This document shows positions 15,852 to 24,247 of a stretch of DNA of 64,000 nucleotides, piece after piece. Positions within the stretch are counted from its first letter, which is position 1. Each line of letters begins with the position of its first letter. Origin of the DNA: Marinobacter sp. es.048 (lineage in GTDB: Bacteria; Pseudomonadota; Gammaproteobacteria; Pseudomonadales; Oleiphilaceae); contig NZ_FYFA01000001.1 in NCBI RefSeq assembly GCF_900188435.1, forward strand, positions 372,001 through 436,000, in the 5' to 3' direction. A program made the translations under genes and the position numbers. The notes under the pieces were generated by a model. That model searched no databases and was not told the DNA's origin. It saw only the letters and a list, made by a program, of their open reading frames with translations.

Positions 15852-18677
15852 TCAACGAACATCCAGATTGAACGCGACAATAACGTGACCCTCGCCGCCC
15901 ACTTCCGCATTGCGGGCCGGATCCAGCAGGAACAACTGATCCGCAGGTACCCCGTGAGTTTGCTGCAGAACATTGCGCAGTGTCACTCCCCGCGAGGATG
16001 CCAGGTTGCTCAACGCTTCCTGCGCCAGTGAGCGCTCACCGGCCAGGTAGGCTTCACGGGCCTCCTGCCATGCCTCCTCGGACAACTCCTTTTCACCACC
16101 GGCAGTCAGGTCGTCCCGCAACAGGGCCAGTCCGTCGGCCTTGGGCTCGACATTACCCCGAATATTCAACAGCAGGTCTGGCCGTTCCAGCAGCGCGTCT
16201 GCCAGAGCCGCGAGCTTTTCGGCCTCGCCTTCGGCCAACTGGATACTGCCGGGAATAAAGCTTACCTTGCCGAGCTCTTCCCCGCTCAGGCCGGCCAGTT
16301 CTGCAATGGAGCCGAGCATACTGAACGGCGATGCCGCTGCCTTCGCCAACAGGTTCACAAACGCTCGCATCACCACCTTACCTACGCTGAAGTCCGGGTC
16401 GGACATGTCGCCGCTGATGGGCAGGTCCACTTCGATCACCCCTTTGCTGTCCCGCAACAGGGCCAGGCCAAGCTTGACCGGCGCGTTGACGGCCTGGTCG
16501 CTGGTTATGACGGAACCCAGTTCCAGACGATCCATCACTACCAGATTGGATGCATCAATCCGAGAGCCGGCAATTTCATAATCCAGATTCAGGTTCAGCT
16601 TGCCACTGTTCACGCCATAGCCCAGGTACCGCCCGAAATAAGGCGAGAGCGCCGGCAGCGACAGATCCTGCATAAACAGCTGGAGGTCGCTGACGTCCTC
16701 GGTGCCGAGGGTACCAATGGTGCCTTCAAAGTCCAGATCGGCCACACCGCCGACCCGGCCCCGGATGGACACCTTGCCCTGCTGTGGGGAAATGTTGCTG
16801 AGGCCTGTTAGGCTGCCGTTCAGCTCATCAAACGAGGTGGTAAACGCCGGTTCCAACGTGCGGTCGGTATACCCCAGCTCGCCATTTTCCAGCATCAGCT
16901 GGCCAATGCGGAAAATGAACCCCGGCTCGGAGTCACCCGTTTCCTGAGCGTCCGTAGCCGGTTCCTGCTCATCGGCGGAACCGGACGTCCTGGCAATGCG
17001 CTCCACATTATGGACGCTGTCGGTATTGCGGACGATGTTGATGACCGGCTGAGCCAGGGTCACGGTGCCGATTTCCAGCCGGGCGGGGTGGACATTGTAC
17101 TCAATCGGCGCAAGGCGCAGCGTTTGCCATGACACCAGAGAGCCGGAACTGTCAGGCAGCTTCAGGTCAAGGCCGGCCACTTCGGCAGTACCGCTAAAGG
17201 TACCGGTGAGAGGTTCCTGCTGGCCGTCGAGATCCAGATTACCGTCCACTCCCAGCGTGCCATTGGTTATGGCCAGATTGGCGCCTTCCTGAACGTAAGG
17301 CTCGAAGGCATTCAGCGCCACACCGCTTCCAGAGATAGCAGCTTCGAGTGTGAAAGGCGCGGGCGTTACCTGGCCATTCAGCGACAACTGGCCACCACTG
17401 GCCAAGGTTCCCTTTGCTTCGTAAGTAACCGGTTCCTCAAGTTGGTGACTTAACTTTCCAACCGAAACCGAGAGCTGCTCAAGGGCAATTTCAGCCGCCG
17501 ACTGCGGCTGACTGTCCTGCCAAAGAACACGCCCTCCGGAGAGCCTTATGCCCGCTACTGACCAACGGAATGGCTGCCCGGCGGATGACGCTTCGCCTTC
17601 GCTTCCAGCCTCACCTTGATCGGAGGCCAGCGGAACCAACCAGTCGATCTCTCCGGTTGCACTCCGCGCCAGGGAAAGGTCCAGGTTGTCCAGGGAAACC
17701 TGACCAATATGGACCTCCCGCCGGTTCAGGTCGAAACCGATGGCATCCACAGACAGTAGGGCGTTGCTCAATCTGGCTTGTTCACTCTGCTCATCCAGGG
17801 CGATAGCAAGATCCTCCAGCGCCAGCTGGCCATTGGTCGTTTCGAGGTAAAAAGCATCACCGGCCTGGATTTCATAATCTGAGCTGAGGGTTACGCTGCC
17901 GCCACGAAGGTCATAAGGGAAAAACGGCGCCAGAAAATGGGACAGGGTTTCATGGTTCACCGATGACACCTTGAGAGTACCGTTGGAGTAAAACGGTGCG
18001 ACACTCAGATCACCTTGCCACTCTATGGTCTGGCTACCCAAGGCCGCCAGCAGCGAATAATCGCTGTCCTGCCCTTCACGGCGCCAGGTGGCGAGGTCGT
18101 TCAAGGTGAGATCCAGTGGGGTAACTCGAAACTCTGCCATCCCCTGTTTGGTGAAGTCCCGAAACAGCATTTCGCCGCCGTTCAGCACAATTCGCGAGAA
18201 ATAGAGCCTGGGTGGACCAGATTCATCCTCTGCTTGCCCCGCGGCCGGCTCCTCCTGAGCAGACTCCGGATTGGCCGCCTGCCAGTCTCTGGCGAAATTA
18301 ACGCTGTAGTCTTCCAGCAGGTCCACCCGAACGTAGGGCTCGTCCAGCTGAATTGCTTCAAAACCGACAATGCCGCGAACCAGCTGGAAAAAATTCATGT
18401 TCACCATGAGCCTATCGAAGCCAACCACCTGTTCACCATCCGTATCGACTGCCGACAACCCCAGCGCTTCGACCCGCAGGGTAAATGGATTGGTACGAAT
18501 CTCGGTGATTTCTGCCTGCCAGCCCATCTGCTGGTTCAGCTGCTCCGGCACCTGTCGCTCCAGCCACCACGGAAGTAGCAGGAAACCGGCCAGGGTGTAC
18601 AGGATCAGGAGTACCAGGAATCCGATCAGCAGATTCCTGGACATATGACTGCGTTTACGGCTCTGGGCCACGGACAT
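15852..18677 (-). CDS. DUF748/AsmA-like envelope protein
   Basis: A 941-residue protein with one N-terminal membrane anchor (about residues 14-36) and a very long repetitive beta-rich periplasmic part typical of DUF748 and AsmA-like proteins, which are related to bridge-like lipid-transfer proteins between inner and outer membrane. The stretch ELGSVITSDQAVNAPVKLGLALLRD and the C-terminal GNVEPKADGLALLRDDL block are diagnostic of DUF748. The start is uncertain: ATG at 18677 is used, TTG at 18707 and ATG at 18644 are alternatives. It converges with the binding-protein gene (two-base gap). Confidence 0.85.
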   Translation of the reverse strand: MSVAQSRKRSHMSRNLLIGFLVLLILYTLAGFLLLPWWLERQVPEQLNQQMGWQAEITEIRTNPFTLRVEALGLSAVDTDGEQVVGFDRLMVNMNFFQLVRGIVGFEAIQLDEPYVRVDLLEDYSVNFARDWQAANPESAQEEPAAGQAEDESGPPRLYFSRIVLNGGEMLFRDFTKQGMAEFRVTPLDLTLNDLATWRREGQDSDYSLLAALGSQTIEWQGDLSVAPFYSNGTLKVSSVNHETLSHFLAPFFPYDLRGGSVTLSSDYEIQAGDAFYLETTNGQLALEDLAIALDEQSEQARLSNALLSVDAIGFDLNRREVHIGQVSLDNLDLSLARSATGEIDWLVPLASDQGEAGSEGEASSAGQPFRWSVAGIRLSGGRVLWQDSQPQSAAEIALEQLSVSVGKLSHQLEEPVTYEAKGTLASGGQLSLNGQVTPAPFTLEAAISGSGVALNAFEPYVQEGANLAITNGTLGVDGNLDLDGQQEPLTGTFSGTAEVAGLDLKLPDSSGSLVSWQTLRLAPIEYNVHPARLEIGTVTLAQPVINIVRNTDSVHNVERIARTSGSADEQEPATDAQETGDSEPGFIFRIGQLMLENGELGYTDRTLEPAFTTSFDELNGSLTGLSNISPQQGKVSIRGRVGGVADLDFEGTIGTLGTEDVSDLQLFMQDLSLPALSPYFGRYLGYGVNSGKLNLNLDYEIAGSRIDASNLVVMDRLELGSVITSDQAVNAPVKLGLALLRDSKGVIEVDLPISGDMSDPDFSVGKVVMRAFVNLLAKAAASPFSMLGSIAELAGLSGEELGKVSFIPGSIQLAEGEAEKLAALADALLERPDLLLNIRGNVEPKADGLALLRDDLTAGGEKELSEEAWQEAREAYLAGERSLAQEALSNLASSRGVTLRNVLQQTHGVPADQLFLLDPARNAEVGGEGHVIVAFNLDVR

Positions 18678-18756
18678 CTCCTTATAAACGGCGGATTCCC
18701 GGGGCAATCTTGCCCGCTTGCCTTTTCACAAGGATAGTCGGCCTGGTAGCGATTTG

Positions 18757-20043
18757 TCAGCTGTGGCGATTATGACTCGGCAACACCAGCTCCGGATCAG
18801 CGGCGATGTTCGCAAACTGACCAATCTCATTAAGGTCTCTCGGGACCATGGCAGCGCGAACCAGCTTGCGTGTGGAGTTGCCAGTTGCCGGGTAAGCAGA
18901 CTGACCAGCTCGCCAGGTGACCGGCATAGCCGATGTGCCAATCCGCTCATCGATCTGCCGTAGCCGTTTGTACATGAAGGCGTGCTGACTACCCTCGTGA
19001 TCCGGCACCAGGGCAAAGAAGGCGCTGGCAGAATAGCGGGCCAGGAACACCTGATCCGACATCTGATCCCGTAATGCCTCACTGATCTCCTTGACCACTG
19101 CATTCAACGATTCATCCCTCATGCCGGCGGAAAGCTCACGGAAGTTCGCGATATCCAGATAGATCAGGGCAAACGGGTTGCCACCTGCGGTGTCTCGGGC
19201 AAGGATATCCAGCAGACGTTGTTCCAGTGCTGAACGATTCGGCAGCCCCGTGAGGGCATCGGTGAAGGCAAGTTCTGCCACCCGCTTGTCCTCTTCTGCC
19301 TTGAACACCGCAAGTTCCCGCTGGTGCTTCACGTCCAGAACAGTCACCACCAGCGCGACAGCGAGCAGAGCGATACAGAAAACGGGCAGTGGTATACCCA
19401 TCCAGCCCCCGCGCAGCCCATTGTCAGCCGCAGGTACGGCGCCTTCAGGGAAAGTCATCGCCATCATGCCGGTGTAGTGCATACCACAAATCGCCGCAGC
19501 CATTACCAGGGCAGCCACGAACTGAATCGCCATGGATCCCGAGCCGTCCATGTCCTGCAGTTTACGGCACAGGGCAAGAGCGGCCCCGGAAGCAAAAATG
19601 GCAATCACGACGGAAACTAAAAGAAAGCCGATATTGAATGTCGGCGGTGATGACATTCGCATCGCGTACATTCCCAGGTAATGCATGACAACAATGCCGC
19701 CGGCCATGGACAGCGTCGCACCAATAAACAGGGGCGGCCCCAGACGTTTACGCCCGATAATATGCAGAGCAACGCCAGACGCAACCACAGCGGCAAGCCA
19801 GGAAACAGCCGTCATCAGGACATCAAATGTCATGGCGACGTCCATCGGCATCGCCCGCATGCCCACAAAATGCATGGTCCAGACTCCAGTTCCCATCAAC
19901 AGGGCGCCGGCAAGCAACCATTTCCGGCGCTCGCCGGGATTGGCACTGGAAAGTCTGGCGCCAAAAAACAGAGCCGCATAAGCCGCCAGCACAGCGATCA
20001 GGAACGATGCTACAACGAGGGGCAGATCATATTCGGACATCAT
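18757..20043 (-). CDS. MHYT-domain membrane sensor with a degenerate GGDEF domain
   Basis: The 428-residue protein has seven membrane helices with three MHYT-type motifs (TMHFVGM, VMHYLGM and GMHYTGM), thought to bind copper and sense O2, CO or NO. A GGDEF domain follows from about residue 265 (ALTGLPNRSALEQRLL). Its active-site loop reads RYSASAFFAL in place of RYGGDEF, so both glycines and the metal/GTP acid residues are gone. No EAL domain follows, unlike most MHYT proteins. It is predicted not to make cyclic di-GMP. ATG at 20043 is chosen because AAGG lies about ten bases upstream. Confidence 0.88.
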   Translation of the reverse strand: MMSEYDLPLVVASFLIAVLAAYAALFFGARLSSANPGERRKWLLAGALLMGTGVWTMHFVGMRAMPMDVAMTFDVLMTAVSWLAAVVASGVALHIIGRKRLGPPLFIGATLSMAGGIVVMHYLGMYAMRMSSPPTFNIGFLLVSVVIAIFASGAALALCRKLQDMDGSGSMAIQFVAALVMAAAICGMHYTGMMAMTFPEGAVPAADNGLRGGWMGIPLPVFCIALLAVALVVTVLDVKHQRELAVFKAEEDKRVAELAFTDALTGLPNRSALEQRLLDILARDTAGGNPFALIYLDIANFRELSAGMRDESLNAVVKEISEALRDQMSDQVFLARYSASAFFALVPDHEGSQHAFMYKRLRQIDERIGTSAMPVTWRAGQSAYPATGNSTRKLVRAAMVPRDLNEIGQFANIAADPELVLPSHNRHS

Positions 20044-20277
20044 CGTATTCAGACCTTTTATTAGTGGTTGCGAACGAGCCAGCGTTTTCTTTTGCTGAAC
20101 GCTGGCCGGCATCAACGTCCGGAGAGATACGATTAAGCTGTGAACCGGGTCTCATTCTATTGTTGGATTTATGTAACTGATTCGGACATAAGCAGCGCTG
20201 ACAGCCAGGCCTGAACCCGATATGCTTCGGAGTCGTAATTATCCCGTGCCAGTAGAACTCGAGTGAGAGGAAGAATT

Positions 20278-20913
20278 ATGGACATCGGCGATATGCGTCG
20301 TGATTTCGAAAGTGAGGGGCTTGATCGCGATGCACTGGATGATGATCCGGTCAGGCAGTTCCAGACCTGGTTTGAGGACGCCCGCGAGGCAGGCATCGTG
20401 GAACCTAATGCCATGTCACTGGCAACCACAGGGCGGGATGGCATGCCGGACCTTCGCACCGTCTTGCTGAAGTATTTCGACAATCATGGTTTTGTCTTCT
20501 ATACCAATTACGGCAGCCGGAAGGCCAGCGAGATGGAAGAGAACCCTCAGGCGGCCCTGTTGTTCCCGTGGATCGGCCTGAATCGCCAGGTTCGAATCCA
20601 GGGCGCAGTGGAAAAGGTCAGCAAAGCGGAGTCCCTGCGCTACTTTGCGTCGCGGCCAAGGGGCAGCCAGATTGGCGCCTGGGTTTCCGAACAGAGCAAG
20701 GCCATCACCTCCAGAGGACTGCTCGAACAGAAGGTGGCCGAGATCAAACGCAAATTCAGTGACGGCGAAGTGCCACTGCCCAGTTTCTGGGGCGGTTACC
20801 GCATCGTTCCCGACCGTATCGAGTTCTGGCAGGGCCGGCCCAGCCGGCTCCATGACCGATTTGAATATGTGAGGGACGGCGATGGCTGGTTCATCCAACG
20901 ACTTCAGCCCTGA
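20278..20913 (+). CDS. pdxH: Pyridoxamine 5'-phosphate oxidase
   Basis: The 211-residue protein catalyses FMN-dependent oxidation of pyridoxamine or pyridoxine 5'-phosphate to pyridoxal 5'-phosphate. Family signatures are RTVLLKYFDNHGFVFYTNY, the SRKASEMEENPQAALLFPW block, and the C-terminal FWGGYRI...EFWQGRPSRLHDR stretch that lines the FMN and substrate site. ATG at 20278 is preceded by GAGAGGAAG. The next gene overlaps its end by 32 bases. Confidence 0.96.
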   Translation: MDIGDMRRDFESEGLDRDALDDDPVRQFQTWFEDAREAGIVEPNAMSLATTGRDGMPDLRTVLLKYFDNHGFVFYTNYGSRKASEMEENPQAALLFPWIGLNRQVRIQGAVEKVSKAESLRYFASRPRGSQIGAWVSEQSKAITSRGLLEQKVAEIKRKFSDGEVPLPSFWGGYRIVPDRIEFWQGRPSRLHDRFEYVRDGDGWFIQRLQP

Positions 20914-21640
20914 TGCCCGACCGCCTATCTGGCTGTGCCACCAGACAGATGGCCCGGAGATCGCTCACCCGGATTGGCTGACTGACTATGAACGCCAGAC
21001 GGCGAGCAAGTTTAGCGGTCCCCGGGAACGGGAGTACCTGTCCAGCCGCTGGCTGATTCGCCAGGCCATCGGAAAGTCAGCTGACGTCGCGCCGGAACTT
21101 TGCTGCCCGGTGCCTGGAAGGCCCAATGCCTCGGGCACGCCTGAAGGCTGGCGACTGTCCCTCAGTCACAGCCAGGGCCTTTCAGCCTGCGCCACCCGCG
21201 CAGGCTCACCTATTGGACTGGATCTGGAGCCTTGCCAGCGCCATGCTCAGTGGCAGAAAGTGGTGAAGCGCTGGTTCTCTCCCGTGGAGCAGGAATGGTT
21301 GTTCCGGGAGGACGATTCCAATACGTTCCTCAAGGTCTGGACCCTGAAAGAGGCTTGGCTAAAAGCGACCGGAAGAGGGATTGCCGGCAACCTGCAGACA
21401 CTGGAAGTAAGGAAAAACTTCGAGATCTACGGCGATCAACCCGAACAGGACTGGCAGGCGGCCTGTTGCTACATTGAAGGCTATCTTGTGACCGTGGTGT
21501 ACCGGGGAATCCGGCCGGTATGGCCGGAGATCACATTGCTTGAACCGCCGCCACACGACTTTGCCCTGGTGGATGCCGAACCCATGGAGGCCTCCTGGGA
21601 GCCGCTGTTCCAGCGCACTATTCGCCGTAAAAGCCCGTAG
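20882..21640 (+). CDS. 4'-phosphopantetheinyl transferase (Sfp type)
   Basis: The 252-residue protein adds the phosphopantetheine arm of CoA to carrier proteins. It has the three Sfp-type blocks: RLSLSHS near residue 97, IGLDLEP near 118 (the Mg-binding Asp-x-Glu), and FLKVWTLKEAWLKATGRG near 160 (WxxKEAxxK). The two-domain length is that of Sfp-type rather than AcpS-type enzymes. It overlaps pdxH by 32 bases, suggesting translational coupling. No NRPS, PKS or PUFA genes are in the window, so its target carrier protein lies elsewhere. Confidence 0.92.
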   Translation: MAGSSNDFSPDARPPIWLCHQTDGPEIAHPDWLTDYERQTASKFSGPREREYLSSRWLIRQAIGKSADVAPELCCPVPGRPNASGTPEGWRLSLSHSQGLSACATRAGSPIGLDLEPCQRHAQWQKVVKRWFSPVEQEWLFREDDSNTFLKVWTLKEAWLKATGRGIAGNLQTLEVRKNFEIYGDQPEQDWQAACCYIEGYLVTVVYRGIRPVWPEITLLEPPPHDFALVDAEPMEASWEPLFQRTIRRKSP

Positions 21641-21679
21641 TGCGAATCCGAGCAAAATACAGAAAACACAGGTCGATGT

Positions 21680-22261
21680 ATGGATAATCCCGAACGCTGC
21701 CCATGGTGCGGCGACGACCCACTTTACGTGCACTATCACGATACCGTTTGGGGCCGCCCCGAATACGATGACCTGGCATTGTTCGAAAAACTCTGCCTGG
21801 ACGGCCAGCAGGCCGGCCTGAGCTGGATCACCATCCTACGGAAACAGGAAAATTACCGGGCGGCCTACGATCATTTCAATCCGGAAAAGATCGTGCATTA
21901 CGATGAGGCCAGGGTGGAGACGCTGCTGAACAACCCGGGCATCATCCGCAACCGGCTGAAGGTACAGTCCATCATCAAGAATGCCCGGGGCTATCTGGAT
22001 TTACGGGATAGAGGTATTGGCTTCAGCGATTTCCTCTGGTCTTTTGTCGACAATCAGCCGATTCAGAACCACTGGCGTTCATTTTCCGAGGTCCCTACCG
22101 CCACGCCGGAATCCGAAGCCATGTCGAAGGCCCTGAAACGTACCGGCTTTACCTTTGTCGGCCCAACCATTGTTTACGCCTTCATGCAGGCCACCGGCAT
22201 GGTGAACGATCATCTGGTCCAGTGCCCGCAGCACAGGCAATGCTATTTACTGGGCCAATGA
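21680..22261 (+). CDS. tag: DNA-3-methyladenine glycosylase I
   Basis: A 193-residue base-excision repair enzyme. The N-terminus RCPWCGDDPLYVHYHDTVWG carries the Cys and His zinc ligands and the conserved Trp-Gly of Tag; the C-terminus has the partner ligands in HLVQCPQHRQC. The helix-hairpin-helix-like core with LSWITILRKQENYRAAYDHF is typical. It lies 39 bases after the transferase gene on the same strand and may be in the same transcript. Confidence 0.95.
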   Translation: MDNPERCPWCGDDPLYVHYHDTVWGRPEYDDLALFEKLCLDGQQAGLSWITILRKQENYRAAYDHFNPEKIVHYDEARVETLLNNPGIIRNRLKVQSIIKNARGYLDLRDRGIGFSDFLWSFVDNQPIQNHWRSFSEVPTATPESEAMSKALKRTGFTFVGPTIVYAFMQATGMVNDHLVQCPQHRQCYLLGQ

Positions 22262-22318
22262 TCTCAATAGACTGGGGGGTCGTAAGTTCTGAGGTGTTTC
22301 AAACCCCGGAGCCTTACT

Positions 22319-22624
22319 GTGCGAATCACCCTCGACCAACTCAGAAGCCTGAAGAGTCCTGTTATCGACCTGCTTGAGATCCTCTCGCTTGAGGGCCAGC
22401 ACTACATGGCACGCCTGAGTATGGATGATCAACCGCTTCTACTTTCCGAGAAAAACGGCACTACCAGCCTGTTCCGAAGTGCCTGGCAGATACAGGATAC
22501 CCTGGCATCCTTCGATATCCGGGAAACCCAAGTGGTACATCCCTCCGCCTACCATGAAATGGTTGGCATGGAACCTTCGCACGTTGAACCCATGCGAATC
22601 AGGGTACAGAGGCAGAAACCGTGA
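22319..22624 (+). CDS. DUF6482-like small protein
   Basis: A 101-residue soluble protein starting with GTG (RITLDQL). It contains a central GQHYMARL...PLLLSEKNG beta segment and a C-terminal VVHPSAYHEMVGM helix; this resembles the short DUF6482 proteins of Pseudomonas and Marinobacter. No catalytic motif is visible. Its stop overlaps the start of the DUF3429 gene (GTGA), so both are co-translated. Confidence 0.6.
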   Translation: MRITLDQLRSLKSPVIDLLEILSLEGQHYMARLSMDDQPLLLSEKNGTTSLFRSAWQIQDTLASFDIRETQVVHPSAYHEMVGMEPSHVEPMRIRVQRQKP

Positions 22625-23079
22625 TCGCAGTAGCACGACTCGCCATTCTCGTTGGTATCGCCGGCCTGATCCCGTTTATCGGTATCCTGGCGGGGCTTTT
22701 CTTCATGCCTCAGTACAGCATTGCCCTGCTCGGCTACTTTTACCTCTACAGCGCAGGTATTCTGGCCTTTATGGCCGGAGTTTACTGGCCAATTGCCATG
22801 CAGCTGGATAACTGCTGCTATCCGTTGTCACCTCTGGTTACCATGTTGCTCAGCCAGGTATTCTTTGTTGCTGCCGGCATTGGCCTTCTCCTGCCAGTTA
22901 CCGGGCAGATTGCACTCTATACCGGCGCTTATCTGGCGCTTTACCTGGTAGATGCACGTTGGATGCGGGTGTACTGGCCAGACTGGTACCTGCGCCTGAG
23001 GCTCGTTCTCACCTCGGTGGTGCTGGTTTGCCAGCTCACTGCAGCCGCCTGGTTCTTCCTTCTCCACGCAGCTCACTGA
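22621..23079 (+). CDS. DUF3429 membrane protein
   Basis: A 152-residue protein with five membrane helices spread over its whole length and the signature IPFIGILAG...LYSAGILAFMAGVYWP. GTG start at 22621 overlaps the upstream stop. DUF3429 has no established role; members in proteobacteria are small integral inner-membrane proteins. Confidence 0.8.
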   Translation: MIAVARLAILVGIAGLIPFIGILAGLFFMPQYSIALLGYFYLYSAGILAFMAGVYWPIAMQLDNCCYPLSPLVTMLLSQVFFVAAGIGLLLPVTGQIALYTGAYLALYLVDARWMRVYWPDWYLRLRLVLTSVVLVCQLTAAAWFFLLHAAH

Positions 23080-23110
23080 GTTTTCCGGGAATGGAGAGCC
23101 CGATCAGCGA

Positions 23111-24109
23111 TCAGGCTCCAAAGGCATCTTCGGGGGTTTCAAAACGGGTCTGCAATTTCCTCAGTGCCGTTTTCTCGATCTGACGGACCCGCTCTCGACT
23201 GATGCCAAGATCATCCGAAATGACCTGAAGGGTTTCCGGCTCGGGCAGGCCAAGACCGTAACGGCGAGACAGAATGTCTTTCTCCCGGTCACTCAGCTCG
23301 CTGAGCATGGACTTCAGAGCACGTCGATGATCCCTGTCCGACATGGGATGGTCCGGCGCCATCTGATCACCAGCGTCCAGATTGTCACCAAGCGTGACCG
23401 AACCGTCTTCCACCAGAGGTACATCAGTAGAAAGCTCTCTGGTGGCGAGCGCCCTGAGCTCGCCAATCCTTGACGGGGTCGCTTCCATCTCGCGCGCCAG
23501 CTCGGATTGGGAAGGCGTCCGACCGAGACTCTGATGCATTCTCAGAGACACTTTGTGCAGCTGGCGGATCTCGTCCACCACGTTCTCCGGAGTGTGCACC
23601 AGACGCGTCCCGCGTTGCAGGCAGCGCTTCACCTCCTCGCTGATCCACCAATAGGCGTAGGTCGAGAACCGAAAGCCTTTGGTGGGATCAAAGCGCTCCA
23701 CTGCCTTGATCAGGCCTACATTGGCGTCCTGGATCAGGTCCGACATAGGAATGCCGTGCTGCCCGTAACGTCGGGCAATATGCACCGCCAGACGCAGATT
23801 GCTCTGGATCAGTTTGCGACGACAGGCGGTCGCCAGATGGAAGGCCCGGCGACATCGGGAAGAAAACGCACAGGCATCTCCCAAGCTACCAATCACCTCC
23901 CTGAACGTCTGCGGGGTCTCCTCCGGCAAGACCAGTTCGGTACTGATAATTCGGTAACACAGTGTCAGTTTGCGGGAGAGGCGACGTTCAGCCTCATCTG
24001 TCAGCAGTTCATACCGGGACGCATCCCTGAAGTACAGCCCGACCAGGGAATCCCTTTCACCATCGTTGGGCGTTGTCGGAGACGGTCCCAGCCTTTCGGT
24101 CGTTCGCAT
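23111..24109 (-). CDS. Group 2 sigma-70 factor, divergent from RpoS
   Basis: The 332-residue protein has sigma regions 1.2 (LVGLYFRDASRYELLTDEAE), 2 (NLRLAVHIARRYG, DLIQDANVGLIKAVERFDP, FRFSTYAYWWISEEV), 3 and 4 (RRYGLG, ISRERVRQIEKTALRKL). The -35-reading helix of region 4.2 is the standard sigma-70 form. In region 2.4, however, it reads QRGTRLVHTPENVVDE where RpoS and RpoD have the TIRLPxHxxxE pattern. An extra helical insert (FREVIGSLGDACAF) sits in the non-conserved region between 1.2 and 2.1. It is not near nlpD or mutS, the usual rpoS context. I therefore do not call it rpoS. Confidence 0.8.
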   Translation of the reverse strand: MRTTERLGPSPTTPNDGERDSLVGLYFRDASRYELLTDEAERRLSRKLTLCYRIISTELVLPEETPQTFREVIGSLGDACAFSSRCRRAFHLATACRRKLIQSNLRLAVHIARRYGQHGIPMSDLIQDANVGLIKAVERFDPTKGFRFSTYAYWWISEEVKRCLQRGTRLVHTPENVVDEIRQLHKVSLRMHQSLGRTPSQSELAREMEATPSRIGELRALATRELSTDVPLVEDGSVTLGDNLDAGDQMAPDHPMSDRDHRRALKSMLSELSDREKDILSRRYGLGLPEPETLQVISDDLGISRERVRQIEKTALRKLQTRFETPEDAFGA

Positions 24110-24186
24110 GGCTAAGGTACCGGTCAGAAGTTACATCAAAGAATACGACGTGCTGAAGCTGATGGATTTACCGGGGCAGGGTCAGT

Positions 24187-24222
24187 AAAAACCCACAGAC
24201 GACGCGGGCGGTCGGCTGTGGG
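24187..24222 (-). terminator. Intrinsic terminator of the ectB-ask transcript
   Basis: CCCACAG/CTGTGGG hairpin with T5 after it on the minus strand, 26 bases past the ask stop codon. Confidence 0.75.
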
Positions 24223-24247
24223 CATTGTGCGAGGAGGTTACAGAAAC

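Noticed and set aside
23111..24109. Naming the sigma factor rpoS
   Set aside because: Region 2.4 and the gene context differ from RpoS; the symbol would overstate what is seen.
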